Source: Ferruginibacter sp.
Lineage (GTDB): Bacteria; Bacteroidota; Bacteroidia; Chitinophagales; Chitinophagaceae
Reading direction: 5' to 3'
Length of the DNA stretch: 64,000 bases
Assembly (NCBI GenBank): GCA_025362235.1
Contig: JANYGZ010000016.1
Span: forward strand, 203,399-267,398
Shown here: positions 1 through 11,494 of the stretch, piece after piece
Numbering within the stretch: the first letter of the stretch is position 1
How the letters are laid out: every line of letters starts with the position of its first letter
Program-made: the position numbers and the translations under genes
Notes under the pieces: model-generated
The model's input: only the letters and a program-made list of their open reading frames with translations
Databases searched by the model: none
What the model was told of the DNA's origin: nothing

Positions 1-302
1 TCGATATTTAGCCAATTGGTAAATAAATAGGTGCCGCCGGATTTTAGAAGAATGCTTCCAGTAAGAACCAAAATAAATTTTACTATTTGGCCTCCGACAG
101 CGTGGTTGGATAGGTAAGTCCAATATTTATTAATTGAAAAGTTTACAATTGCTCCTATAACTCCACTTATCGCAATTGAAATTGTATAATGTATATGAAA
201 TAACTCTGTAAAAACAATCATTGCGAAGTAGTCAACTATACCGCCAATGAAAGCAGAAGCCTGCGCTTTGGCAAATATTTTAATTGGTTCTTTATATTTC
301 AT
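1..302 (-). CDS. GtrA-like membrane protein, C-terminus cut by the window edge
   Basis: I translated this reading frame by hand; it starts with ATG at 302 and runs off the left edge after about 100 codons. The visible protein is hydrophobic with at least three membrane segments. It has the GtrA-type pattern: an N-terminal FxxAQASAFIGGIVDY helix, then ISGVIGAIVNFSINKYWTY, then a third helix. GtrA proteins are small four-helix membrane proteins proposed to flip or pass on lipid-linked sugars. The start overlaps the end of the CDP-alcohol phosphotransferase gene by 11 nt, so the two are probably translated together. Next to a lipid headgroup enzyme, a role in moving a glyco- or phospholipid is possible but unproven. 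The family call is fairly good; the substrate is unknown. Confidence 0.7.
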   Translation of the reverse strand, partial: MKYKEPIKIFAKAQASAFIGGIVDYFAMIVFTELFHIHYTISIAISGVIGAIVNFSINKYWTYLSNHAVGGQIVKFILVLTGSILLKSGGTYLFTNWLNI

Positions 303-1044
303 CAATTGATTGTTGCTTTGATGCTTTATCGGCTTTATCGCGTAAATCACCAGCATCCAATAATTTATTGGTATCTATCAGATTAATAATAAACAAGATT
401 ATACATATTGCAATAATGCAAAACTTAATTGAGCCAGGAACTAATACTTCCAATAAAAAAATAATTGAAATTATAACCTTAAGTTCCGCAGGACCCACAA
501 TTCCTGAATCTATCGTAAACTTATCCGTTATTTTATACCTTATCAGCGAAACTATCATTGCCCAGCCATATAATACAACAAATGCAAAAGCAAGTATTTC
601 ATTCATCTCTTTTGCATACACAATATATCCAAAGCCTATTAAAACTACGCTTATCCAATCCATTACCATGTCTAGAGAAAACCCATACCACCTGCGTGGT
701 ATATTACGGTAATAAGCCAACCTGCCGTCGAGCGAATCACCCAACCAGTTAACTGCTATTCCAACAATTCCTAACAAAAGGTAATTGCTATTATTAAAAT
801 AATTAGCTAATACAAAAGCCAGTAATGCAAGTACAGAACCTGCTAAGCCAACAACAGTAAGCATATTGGGTGTTACAAATGCAGGAATTCTTTTAACGAG
901 AAAATAGACCGCAACTCTTTCAGCACTTCTTAAAATATTTGTTCGCTCCCTATCCTGAAATATATCTTTGGGCTTAACGATACCTTCATTAAGGATCAAT
1001 TCATTTTGTAATGTTTTAGACATTTGCATGTTATAATTTTTCAA
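292..1044 (-). CDS. CDP-alcohol phosphatidyltransferase family protein
   Basis: This is an integral membrane enzyme of the family that moves a phospho-alcohol between a CDP-activated donor and an acceptor. The family motif lies at residues 103-129: D103xxDG107, A110, then G121xxxD125xxxD129. The four aspartates that bind the two metals are all present. The Arg that normally follows the motif Ala is Tyr111 here. Several hydrophobic helices surround the motif, and 250 residues is slightly longer than the usual 180-220. There are Met codons at residues 6 and 8, so the true start may be slightly downstream. It overlaps the GtrA-like gene. Its position beside a ceramide pathway suggests it adds a phospho-headgroup such as inositol or ethanolamine to ceramide. 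Another phospholipid synthase role is equally possible from the sequence alone. Confidence 0.8.
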   Translation of the reverse strand: MKNYNMQMSKTLQNELILNEGIVKPKDIFQDRERTNILRSAERVAVYFLVKRIPAFVTPNMLTVVGLAGSVLALLAFVLANYFNNSNYLLLGIVGIAVNWLGDSLDGRLAYYRNIPRRWYGFSLDMVMDWISVVLIGFGYIVYAKEMNEILAFAFVVLYGWAMIVSLIRYKITDKFTIDSGIVGPAELKVIISIIFLLEVLVPGSIKFCIIAICIILFIINLIDTNKLLDAGDLRDKADKASKQQSIDEI

Positions 1045-1383
1045 ACATTTACTTTACAAAAGCAGTTTATTAACACCCATTGAAGCACGATAAGTAAGGC
1101 AGTTTATTATAGCAGTATCCTTATTAAATTATAAAACATTGTCACTTATTCAGTTAAAAATCCTCCTTATTATTATACTATAACCGTAGCAGTTTACCAG
1201 CTACCTGCAACTTGTTTTAATAATACTTTTTAGTTTAAACAATTACTAAGCCAACTGAATTGTAAATAGATACTTTTGAAAATATAAACAAATTTTTCGC
1301 CAAACCATAATGCATTAATAACAATCTACATTTAGCTTTGGTTGCTATTTAATTAGTTTTATCATTTATTCCATCAAATTGCT
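1045..1383. other. intergenic, no gene seen
   Basis: About 340 bases of AT-rich sequence between two minus-strand genes. I see no convincing ORF, RNA gene or strong hairpin. It presumably holds the promoter of the CDP-alcohol phosphotransferase gene. Confidence 0.5.
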
Positions 1384-2034
1384 TTATAGAGCCGCTTGTT
1401 TTTCAATAATTTTTTTTGGTTGCTTTTCAAATCCTGATCTTAAAATGATATCCCATAATGAACTGCTTACACCAAAGCCCTTTGTAGGTTCATTGTAATG
1501 GTGTAACATATGGTGTTGTTTAACCCTTTTCATGATACCGCTTTTAAAGTTATAGTGATGCATTGCATAATGTAACATATCATAAATTAAATACCCCAAT
1601 AAAAATCCCGGAAAAAATGCGAATAATGATTGAAGGGGTAAAAAGCTATTAAACAAAAAGTAAAACCCTGTTGCAAGAGGTATGCTAACAGAAGGAGGTA
1701 ATACCAAACGCTTTTTATCCCGTGGATAATCATGATGTACACCATGAAAAATAAAATGCATTTTTTTTCCAAATCCCGAATTAGGATGATAGTGAAAGAT
1801 AAAACGGTGCATTATATATTCAGTAATTGTCCATACCGCAAGACCTATCAAAAAATATAACCCAAAATTTAAAATACTTATGCCTTCTGCAAAAGCTTTA
1901 TAAATAAAAATAAAAATAGCAGGTACAAAAATAAATAAAGGAACCGCAAAGTGAACTTTGGAAAGGTTTTCCATAAAGCCACTCTTAAACATCCGAATAG
2001 ACTCTTCCGAATTTGAGATATAATTTTTTTTCAT
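1384..2034 (-). CDS. sterol desaturase / fatty acid 2-hydroxylase family protein
   Basis: A membrane-bound di-iron oxygenase of the fatty-acid-hydroxylase superfamily, close to the Scs7/FA2H branch that puts a 2-hydroxyl on sphingolipid acyl chains. The iron-binding histidine clusters are visible: H76xxxxH81xH83, H93xxxH97xxH100H101, H155xxxH159H160 and H174H175xxH178H179. Hydrophobic segments near residues 28-48, 53-72 and 115-150 fit the usual membrane layout. The length of 216 is typical of bacterial members that lack the cytochrome b5 domain. It lies on the same strand as the ceramide genes at 5.1-8.5 kb. Bacteroidota make ceramides with hydroxylated acyl chains, so alpha-hydroxylation of ceramide is the natural reading. 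Carotenoid or sterol hydroxylation is the alternative. Confidence 0.8.
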   Translation of the reverse strand: MKKNYISNSEESIRMFKSGFMENLSKVHFAVPLFIFVPAIFIFIYKAFAEGISILNFGLYFLIGLAVWTITEYIMHRFIFHYHPNSGFGKKMHFIFHGVHHDYPRDKKRLVLPPSVSIPLATGFYFLFNSFLPLQSLFAFFPGFLLGYLIYDMLHYAMHHYNFKSGIMKRVKQHHMLHHYNEPTKGFGVSSSLWDIILRSGFEKQPKKIIEKQAAL

Positions 2035-2338
2035 TATTATAAATTTAAATAGTGTTGTGTTTAAATTTTAAACTCTTCCTTACCAACGAACAGCTTAAAC
2101 GGTCAATACCTGAAACTTCTGTAAATTCAACATATATACATGAAATTCCTGACCAGCTTAAGGTACATTTTATATTTTTTATATGATACAAAATTCAGTC
2201 ATATTTGTTTGCATGCCCACCGGTACAGGAAAAAAATAGCCTGTGACTCTGCAAAGGTAAATACAACAGAATTAATGTTCATTAATGTAATAAATAATAA
2301 CATTCTTTTTAATAATTGTTGATCCCATTCTTTAAACT
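2035..2338. other. intergenic, no gene seen
   Basis: Around 300 bases with no supported gene. The short plus-strand ORF here is low-complexity and lacks family features. The segment upstream of 2034 probably carries the promoter of the hydroxylase gene. Confidence 0.45.
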
Positions 2339-4903
2339 TTAATAATCGACCCTTATTCTAACTCTCACACCCAAGGTAGAAATATTAGGGTGATTTAAAT
2401 ATGTAAATCTTTTAACCAAATCAAGCCTTACTATTTTAAAGATATTGGCAACGCCGATACTTGCTTCTACATAGGGTGTTTTGGTAATTGCAAAGGTTGA
2501 TGGAAGGTTTTCCCCATTAACATACCTTGTAGGGAAAAGAAATGCATCCCGGTTATAATATGGATTATTTTCATTCCTTAAACTTCCTTTTACAATTTTA
2601 AAATCAGCCACTTCTCTTAGTTTTAATTTTTTGAGCAACGGTATTTTGTTAAAAATAAACCCATTGAAATAGAAATCTGAATTAACGGCTACATAGTTAT
2701 CGGTAACAAACTCAAGGTAATTCATCAAGTTATACGCATTTAACTGAAAGGCATAGCTTTGGTTAGCTCTAAGAATATTTAGTAATGGAAAAGGAACCTG
2801 TCCAAAAATATGTCCGCCTTCAACAGTTACATCAACATATCCTAATTGAGATAAGTAACACCTTTTAGCAATGGCAAGTGTTATATCCAGATAATTATAC
2901 TGGCCTTTTAATAATCCTTTTATTCCATCCTGTACCCTAAGCAGGTAGATAGGAAATCTATTTTTAATGGGGGTGCGATAATTTGCCCCCTGGTAAAATT
3001 CCTCGTGAGGTGCCCACCTAAGTTCGCCTAATATTTCAGATGTAATAATATTGGGAACAATGGCTTTACCGCCAGGAACAGTTTTTTCGTATACGAGTGA
3101 ATCCGCAGGTGTTTGCTTTAAATGTGTAAAGCTCATTCTATATGCCAAATTTTTACTAAACTCCTTTAAGTATTGCAACTTATAAGTATCGTTGTATAAA
3201 TATTGGTCGTTAACACCTCTTTTAAAAGATAGAAAAAAATTATTTTCCGATTCAAAAACCAATTCTGTACCTGGTAAACTAACATCGTATTGCCGGGTAA
3301 ATTTTATATAATTAAGCGGGTAGGCATAAATGGATTTGCCATTAAACGAATAAGCCCCTGCAACCTGGTATTTAAATTTTTGATCTTTAAAACCGTAGGC
3401 GCCATAACCTTGTAAATAGAGACGTTTACTAAATTGGTTATTAGTTCGTCCGCCAAGTTTTAGCCTAAAACCTTCCAGGTTACTAAAGCTATAAAATGTA
3501 TTTGTGTTGCCTAGATCAAAACCGCCAAGTTTTATATAGCCTGCAAAAAGCAGCGTACCAATTTTCATTGTAGTGTTAAACGATTTCATGTTTCGTAAAC
3601 TATCAATATTGGAATACACTTTTGATTCTACCGAGGATAACTGCTGGTGCCGGTTTGCTATCCAAAAACTATCAGTATTACCTCCGGGTGGTATTTGCGC
3701 AATTCTGGCAGTACCATTATACAGGCTATCTTCAGCAGGTACATTAGTAATTAAATTTTTATACGATACCGTTCTTTCGCCAAGTACACCACCAGCAGAG
3801 GTTTGCTGGAGCGCAAATTCTGCCCTCATGCTGCTTTTTATTACATGGTATCTACCGTCAAGTGATGACTTTTCAAAATCCTGGCTTATTTTCAATTCTC
3901 TTGCCCAGTTTAAATTGGCTCTTTTACCAACTGATAAATTAATTTTCTGTACACTATAATTTTCATCTAGTGTTACATACATTACGCCACTGAACAAAAG
4001 GTCGCTGGTATTGCGGGGCATAAAATTTAATTTGACCAGTTTTATACCATCATTCTCGATCGTATCAGTAATAAAAAACCTATAAAAAGTAGGTGCCAAA
4101 TCAGCAATAGGGCTTAAAAATTGCGTAGTAAGCACTATGATATTATTATCGTAAATATTTATATCTGCATAGAGCCTTTTCAAATAAAAGGTTATTCCTT
4201 TATCATCAATAAAATCTCCATAGTTTGCTTTCTTTTCAGCAATACTGTATGATTGATTCTTAATTGGCTTTTTTCTATAATAATTTTGAGAAAGCTTTTC
4301 TTCCAGGTAAATAGGCACCAGTGCTTGTCCCTTTATGGAAGTGGTATCCATATTATCCAGGATAAATTTATAATTTTTAAATAAACGGGTATTGGTAAAT
4401 TTTTCAGGTTTGTTGGCTATTGAAAGTTCCAGCTTTTCATATTCTTCATATTGTACAAAATCGTAGCTGCTAATCTTGTTTTTGCTTTTGTTGGCAATAA
4501 CCTTTTCAATTAATTCTACGGCAGGGTTGCCTTTATTTTTGTATTTGCCCCGTTTTGCTTTTATTATTACAGACTTTAATGAATCGTTAACTTCTAAATC
4601 TACATTGAGTGTTTGGGTTGTTTGGGCAACAATTTTTTTTACTACTTTTTTATAGCCCGAATAAGAAAATACAACTGTTGTATATTTAGGATTATTTGTT
4701 TCAATGGAGTAACTGCCATCGTTATTAGTGACAGTACCTTTTCCTCCCAGGAAAAAAATACTTACAAGGCCCAATGGCAATTCTGTTGCAGCATCTCTTA
4801 CTACTCCTTTAACAACTGTTTGCCCATTTGCTTTAACTGCATAAAATGTTATAGTAAATAAAAATAAGCCCCTCAATATTATCAACCTGATTTTCATTAT
4901 CAA
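2339..4903 (-). CDS. DUF5686 family outer-membrane protein with carboxypeptidase-like N-terminal domain
   Basis: A large secreted protein with a hydrophobic N-terminal signal ending near NGQ. Residues about 28-115 form a beta-sandwich of the carboxypeptidase-regulatory type (VVKGVVRDAATELPLGLVSI, then NDGSYSI). The remaining roughly 700 residues have the alternating aromatic and polar pattern of an outer-membrane barrel and end in a terminal aromatic residue (RVRIRVDY). This architecture is the DUF5686 family of Bacteroidota, whose function is not established. The start could be the first Met or Met3 (MKIRLI), which makes a more usual signal peptide. It sits inside the sphingolipid gene string, on the same strand but with gaps of 240-300 bases on both sides, so a shared transcript is not certain. 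Confidence 0.8.
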   Translation of the reverse strand: MIMKIRLIILRGLFLFTITFYAVKANGQTVVKGVVRDAATELPLGLVSIFFLGGKGTVTNNDGSYSIETNNPKYTTVVFSYSGYKKVVKKIVAQTTQTLNVDLEVNDSLKSVIIKAKRGKYKNKGNPAVELIEKVIANKSKNKISSYDFVQYEEYEKLELSIANKPEKFTNTRLFKNYKFILDNMDTTSIKGQALVPIYLEEKLSQNYYRKKPIKNQSYSIAEKKANYGDFIDDKGITFYLKRLYADINIYDNNIIVLTTQFLSPIADLAPTFYRFFITDTIENDGIKLVKLNFMPRNTSDLLFSGVMYVTLDENYSVQKINLSVGKRANLNWARELKISQDFEKSSLDGRYHVIKSSMRAEFALQQTSAGGVLGERTVSYKNLITNVPAEDSLYNGTARIAQIPPGGNTDSFWIANRHQQLSSVESKVYSNIDSLRNMKSFNTTMKIGTLLFAGYIKLGGFDLGNTNTFYSFSNLEGFRLKLGGRTNNQFSKRLYLQGYGAYGFKDQKFKYQVAGAYSFNGKSIYAYPLNYIKFTRQYDVSLPGTELVFESENNFFLSFKRGVNDQYLYNDTYKLQYLKEFSKNLAYRMSFTHLKQTPADSLVYEKTVPGGKAIVPNIITSEILGELRWAPHEEFYQGANYRTPIKNRFPIYLLRVQDGIKGLLKGQYNYLDITLAIAKRCYLSQLGYVDVTVEGGHIFGQVPFPLLNILRANQSYAFQLNAYNLMNYLEFVTDNYVAVNSDFYFNGFIFNKIPLLKKLKLREVADFKIVKGSLRNENNPYYNRDAFLFPTRYVNGENLPSTFAITKTPYVEASIGVANIFKIVRLDLVKRFTYLNHPNISTLGVRVRIRVDY

Positions 4904-5142
4904 CTACTTATTATTAATTCTTCTCTTTCCACTATTGCATTTACTTATTACGCCCAAAATGCCCATATCAATTATAAAAAAAGTTACTATCACCTGCCAC
5001 AAAATATTTAAACAGCCGGCAGGCAATAATAACCATATGATGCAATGCATAAAACCTAATAACTATCATACCCGAAATTAGTATGCCTTATATTTCACTC
5101 TGATACCCTATCAAACAATAACTTATTATTATGTATTTGCCC

Positions 5143-6122
5143 CTATAATAATTTATTATCCTTATACCACTGTATACTATCCTTTAACCCATTCTCTAAT
5201 TTAAATTTTGGTATAAAATTTAATTCATTTTTTGCTTTACTGATATCGCATGACCAGTTTTTGGCCGCCAGCTCGTGTAATTTTTCTCTATTAATTACTG
5301 CTGGTTTATTTACCCAACCATTGGTTGTTTCCAAAAAGTAAGCCACTGCTTTTATTAAAGGCATTGGTAAGTGAATTCTAATTGAATTTTTTTTCAGTAA
5401 TTTTTTTGCTATATCGGCAAACTGATACCTGCTATAATTGTTACCATCCGAAATGGTATAAATACCAGTTTCATTTAAAAACAAAGCCTGTACTGCCACA
5501 TCCGCAACATCTCCTGCATGCACAAAACTTAATTGCTGTAAGAATTTGCCCATATAGGGATCAAAACCTCTGTTAATTGTTTTGATCATAATAAAAATAT
5601 CTTTATCTCTTGGGCCATAAATGGCTGTTGGGCGCAGAATAGTAAGCGGTATTTTAACAGTGCTTAACTCCGTTTCAGCAAGCAGCTTACTTCTGCCGTA
5701 GGCTGTTACAGGCCTGGGATTTGTTTGCTCAGTGATGACACCTTGATCATCAGTTAAAGGGCCTACTGCAGCTAAACTGCTGATAAAAACCATTTTTTTA
5801 AAACAGCTGTTATGTGCCTCAACTGCCTTTGCAAGATTTACAGAATAAGTGGCATTTACGTAATCATACTCCTGCTGCCTTACCGCTTTAGTAACACCAG
5901 CAGCATGAATGATATAATTAATTTTGTTATCTGCAAGTACTTTGCGTAATGCACTAATATCTTCATAATTAAGTGAAACAAACTTAATGGGCAGCTCCTT
6001 TAAATGTTCTATCCTGCTACTTCCTCTAACTGCCGCAAATACTTCCAGTTTTTTCTCTAAAGCTGCTATTACTAGGTGGTACCCTAAAAATCCACTTGCC
6101 CCTGTTATTAATACGCTTTCGC

Positions 6123-6126
<4 letters not shown>
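5143..6126 (-). CDS. cerR: NAD(P)-dependent epimerase/dehydratase family, probable ceramide reductase
   Basis: An extended short-chain dehydrogenase with a Rossmann nucleotide site G9ASGFLG15 and the catalytic pair Y143xxxK147, with Ser near residue 117 (FISS). Its length of 327 fits the family. In Caulobacter and Bacteroides an enzyme of this family acts after ceramide synthase and reduces the 3-keto group of the acylated long-chain base. Here the gene overlaps the GNAT-type acyltransferase gene by 4 nt, which itself overlaps serine palmitoyltransferase by 4 nt, so the three form a tight operon in pathway order. That context, not the sequence alone, supports calling it cerR. A nucleotide-sugar epimerase role is the less likely alternative. 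Confidence 0.78.
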
Positions 6127-8461
<2,335 letters not shown>

Positions 8462-8546
8462 TTAAAATGTTTCCTCAAGAATATTGTTACAAAAAATAAA
8501 CTATTAATTCAAAAAGTGATATTATAAATTAAAAACTCACATCATT

Positions 8547-8987
8547 TTATTTGCATTTTTTCTGTATCCTGTTTAATACATTGATACAGGTTTCGATATC
8601 CTGTTCGTTAATGCCTTCCTTTAAAATTCCGTCATGCCCTAAAAATTTACTATGCATCGTATCAATAATGGATTTACCAGTTCCGGTTAACTCTATTACA
8701 TTTTTCCTTCTGTCGCCTTTTACCGGCAATCTTTTTACAAAACCTTTTTCTTCTAAAATATCAATTGATCTTAAAATAGCCGATTTTGTTTTATCCATAA
8801 CAGCTGCAATATCCTGCTGTATCATTTCCTTGGTTTTATTACGGGAAATATAATACAGAACCCCTAATTGCTCAAAAGTTATATCCCTGGTAATGCCCGA
8901 AAATGTACCATTGATTGTCTTCAACAGTAGTTTTCCTGTGTGAACAATCATAAAACCAAGCGTATCTGGCATCTCTTTACTGTACAT
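8547..8987 (-). CDS. MarR family transcriptional regulator
   Basis: A 146-residue winged-helix repressor-type protein. The recognition region is QQDIAAVMDKTKSAILRSIDILEEKGFV (about residues 78-106) and the wing is RLPVKGDRRKNVIELT (about 108-123), the usual MarR signature with a DRR turn. Flanking helices would form the dimer interface. It precedes spt on the same strand and is the only regulator close to the sphingolipid genes. Control of that operon, perhaps in response to a lipid or small aromatic ligand, is an inference. The start was chosen because a -7 like element lies about 30 bases upstream. Confidence 0.85.
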   Translation of the reverse strand: MYSKEMPDTLGFMIVHTGKLLLKTINGTFSGITRDITFEQLGVLYYISRNKTKEMIQQDIAAVMDKTKSAILRSIDILEEKGFVKRLPVKGDRRKNVIELTGTGKSIIDTMHSKFLGHDGILKEGINEQDIETCINVLNRIQKKCK

Positions 8988-9015
8988 ATATCAATAGTTG
9001 CGTATTAAACGGTTG

Positions 9016-9023
9016 CAAAACTA
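9016..9023 (-). promoter_or_regulatory. possible -7 element upstream of the MarR gene
   Basis: On the minus strand this reads TAGTTTTG, an exact match to the Bacteroidota -7 consensus TAnnTTTG, about 30 bases before the MarR start codon. I see no clear TTG at -33, so the call is weak. Confidence 0.35.
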
Positions 9024-9417
9024 AAAATATATTTCGGTAATAAAAAAATAATACATTTCAAAAAATATAATATTTGTTATTTTTTTAACTAATTATCTAT
9101 TGATTATTAATAAAAACAAGCATTTTATTTAACAAAAAAAATAATTACAAACTTTAGTTTATACTTGATTCCTTCAAAGAAAGAAAATTATTCAAAGAAA
9201 AATATCCTTTTTTTATTAACAAGTTAATGCAATTGCAAAGAACTATTTCAGAAATTGTTAATTTTTGAAACACGTTAAAACAATTTTGGGTACTGTAAAA
9301 AGCAGAGACTGTTCAACCGTCTGTTGTGTAAAAACTAAAATGCAAAATTACTGTAGTAGTATTTGAACTGATAATGGCATTACTAACTATTAGAAAAAGC
9401 TTCCTATTATTTTGGTA
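9024..9417. other. intergenic, no gene seen
   Basis: About 390 bases, very AT-rich with runs of A and T. No ORF with codon structure, no RNA gene and no clear terminator was seen. Confidence 0.5.
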
Positions 9418-10422
9418 TTATTGATTCATCGCTAAAATTTTTTCAATTGCGTCCAGTTCTTCTTTATCAAATTTGAGATTGTTTAATGTACTTAGGTTAT
9501 TGTGTAATTGTTCAACACTACTCACGCCTATCAAAACAGTTGTAATCCGATTGTCTCTTAATATCCATGACAAAGCCATCTGTGCCAGCGATTGCCCTCG
9601 TTTTTTTGCTATTTCATTTAATGCAGTTATTTGGGCTAAAACCTGCGGAGTAATTGCGCTTGATTGCAAAGCGCCGTGAACCTTGGCAGCTCTTGACTGT
9701 TGAGGAATGTTACCATGCAAATATTTGTCTGTTAATAAGCCCTGTGCCAATGGCGAAAATGGAATACAACCAACACCATACTCTTCCAATATATCCAATA
9801 AACCATCTTCTACCCATCTTTCGAACATAGAATATTTTGGTTGGTGTATCAGGCATGTTGTGCCCAGGTTTTTTAATATTTCAATAGCCTTTTTTGCTTC
9901 GGCCTCGTGATAGTTGGATAAGCCTATGTATAAAGCTTTACCGCTTTTTACAATATCGTGTAAGGCCTGCATCGTTTCTTCCAACGGGGTATTGGGATCT
10001 GGCCGGTGGCTATAAAAAATATCAACATAATCTAATTGTAACCGTTGCAGGCTTTGGTTAAGGCTGCTGATTAAATATTTTCTTGACCCCCATTCGCCAT
10101 AAGGGCCGGGCCACATATTATACCCTGCCTTGCTGGATATAATAAGTTCATCCCGTAAAAATCCTGTAAAGTCTTTCTTTAAAATAGCTCCAAAATTTTC
10201 CTCTGCAGATCCGGGAGGTGGGCCATAATTATTGGCAAGATCAATATGTGTTATCCCATTGTCGAAAGCTGAGCGTATAATTTGCCTGCCATTTTCAAAA
10301 ACATCCACCCCGCCGAAATTATGCCACAAACCCAATGAAATGGCAGGCAACTGTAAACCGCTTTTGCCACAACGGTTGTAGAGCATATTATCATATCTTG
10401 TTAAGGATGGTGTATAATTCAT
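9418..10422 (-). CDS. aldo/keto reductase (YghZ / glyceraldehyde-3-phosphate reductase type)
   Basis: An NADPH-dependent (beta/alpha)8 reductase of 334 residues. The catalytic tetrad of the superfamily is visible: D61, Y66 (DLANNYGPPPGSAEENFG), K98 (ISSKAGYN) and H139 (YSHRPD). The GPPPGSAEENFG loop and the GYNMWPGPYGEWGSRKYL stretch are typical of E. coli YghZ-type proteins that reduce glyceraldehyde phosphate and methylglyoxal. It is the downstream-most gene of a long minus-strand run of sugar-oxidation genes. It may reduce an aldehyde or keto sugar produced by that pathway; the substrate cannot be read from sequence. Confidence 0.85.
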   Translation of the reverse strand: MNYTPSLTRYDNMLYNRCGKSGLQLPAISLGLWHNFGGVDVFENGRQIIRSAFDNGITHIDLANNYGPPPGSAEENFGAILKKDFTGFLRDELIISSKAGYNMWPGPYGEWGSRKYLISSLNQSLQRLQLDYVDIFYSHRPDPNTPLEETMQALHDIVKSGKALYIGLSNYHEAEAKKAIEILKNLGTTCLIHQPKYSMFERWVEDGLLDILEEYGVGCIPFSPLAQGLLTDKYLHGNIPQQSRAAKVHGALQSSAITPQVLAQITALNEIAKKRGQSLAQMALSWILRDNRITTVLIGVSSVEQLHNNLSTLNNLKFDKEELDAIEKILAMNQ

Positions 10423-10560
10423 TGTAATGACTATTAATTTATGAGTTGAAATTGTACTATTCCTATTGCGGCATTTTAATCATTCATAAAACTGCCATTA
10501 AAAGGGATGGTTGTATACGATCCTATACAACCATCCTTCGAAAATATTCTTTGTCTTCTT

Positions 10561-11442
10561 TTATTTAAGAAGGTTTGTTTTCATATAGTCTGCACTAACT
10601 TTAATACCCTCAAATACCGGATTTCTGTATTGTTCCTGTTCTACAAAAGCATAATCAAGCCCTGCCAGTTCTTTTGACTTAAAAAGCGTTTTCCAGTCAA
10701 TAACACCTTTACCCACTTCGCAGGTTTGCCCTTTAGGCGCTGCTGTTTTAGCCGCTTCCATATCTTTTATATGCCACATTGGAAAACGTCCGGGATATTT
10801 TTTAAACCATTCAACTGGATCCTGGCCTGCATAATACACCCAATACATATCCATTTCAAATTTCGCCAGTTTTGGGTCTGTACTCTTTAAAAGCATTTCA
10901 TAATAAGTAATGCCGTCATCCATTTTTGTAAACTCAAAATCGTGGTTGTGATAGGCAGTAGTGATGCCGACTGCCTTGCTTAACTCCCCTCCCTTATTTA
11001 ATCGCTCGGCAATCAGTTTAAAATTATCCGCTGTTCTGTACTTTGGTTCAACCCATGGAATAACTACATATTTTTGACCTAAAATGGCGGCATCTTCCAG
11101 TAAGTATTTCCAGCTGTCCCAGTTATATTCTTTCTGGTACATCATATCTGCCAGGCCATAGTGACCGCTTACTGTTTTAAGGTTATTTTGTTTTAGCAAT
11201 TCAGCCATTTTCGGTACAGTATTACCAAAAAACATCCGGTTACTATAGCCATACATTTCCACTATAGTGTAGCCAGCTTCAGAAACCTTATGCAATGTAT
11301 TGTTAAGGTCTTTTATTTCATTTCTCACAGTATATAACTGTAAACCAAGTTCTTTGTGCAATTTAAATAGCGATGTTTTATCTACCATCATTGCTGTAGC
11401 AAGAACAGAACTTTGCTGAATAAATTTTCTTCGTGTAACCAT
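10561..11442 (-). CDS. Tat-exported sugar phosphate isomerase/epimerase-like TIM barrel
   Basis: A xylose-isomerase-like TIM barrel of 293 residues. The N-terminus MVTRRKFIQQSSVLATAMM is a clear twin-arginine signal, so the folded protein is predicted to be periplasmic. Barrel motifs include GLQLYTVRNEI, HYGLADM, YHNHDFEF, EFEMDMYWV, WHIKDM and EQEQY, which supply the metal-binding Glu, Asp and His residues of the family. Such periplasmic TIM barrels are common beside Gfo/Idh/MocA, GMC and DUF1080 genes in Bacteroidota, where they are thought to act on keto sugars. An isomerase or lyase role on a 3-keto sugar is inferred from the neighbours only. Confidence 0.82.
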   Translation of the reverse strand: MVTRRKFIQQSSVLATAMMVDKTSLFKLHKELGLQLYTVRNEIKDLNNTLHKVSEAGYTIVEMYGYSNRMFFGNTVPKMAELLKQNNLKTVSGHYGLADMMYQKEYNWDSWKYLLEDAAILGQKYVVIPWVEPKYRTADNFKLIAERLNKGGELSKAVGITTAYHNHDFEFTKMDDGITYYEMLLKSTDPKLAKFEMDMYWVYYAGQDPVEWFKKYPGRFPMWHIKDMEAAKTAAPKGQTCEVGKGVIDWKTLFKSKELAGLDYAFVEQEQYRNPVFEGIKVSADYMKTNLLK

Positions 11443-11494
11443 GACTGATATTTTTATATTTTAAAAGATTATTACCAAATTATATAAACAATAG

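Noticed and set aside
284..712. 142-codon plus-strand ORF
   Set aside because: Antisense shadow of the CDP-alcohol phosphotransferase gene, whose motifs are certain.
2140..2322. 60-codon plus-strand ORF in the intergenic gap
   Set aside because: Low-complexity, no homology pattern and no clear ribosome-binding context.
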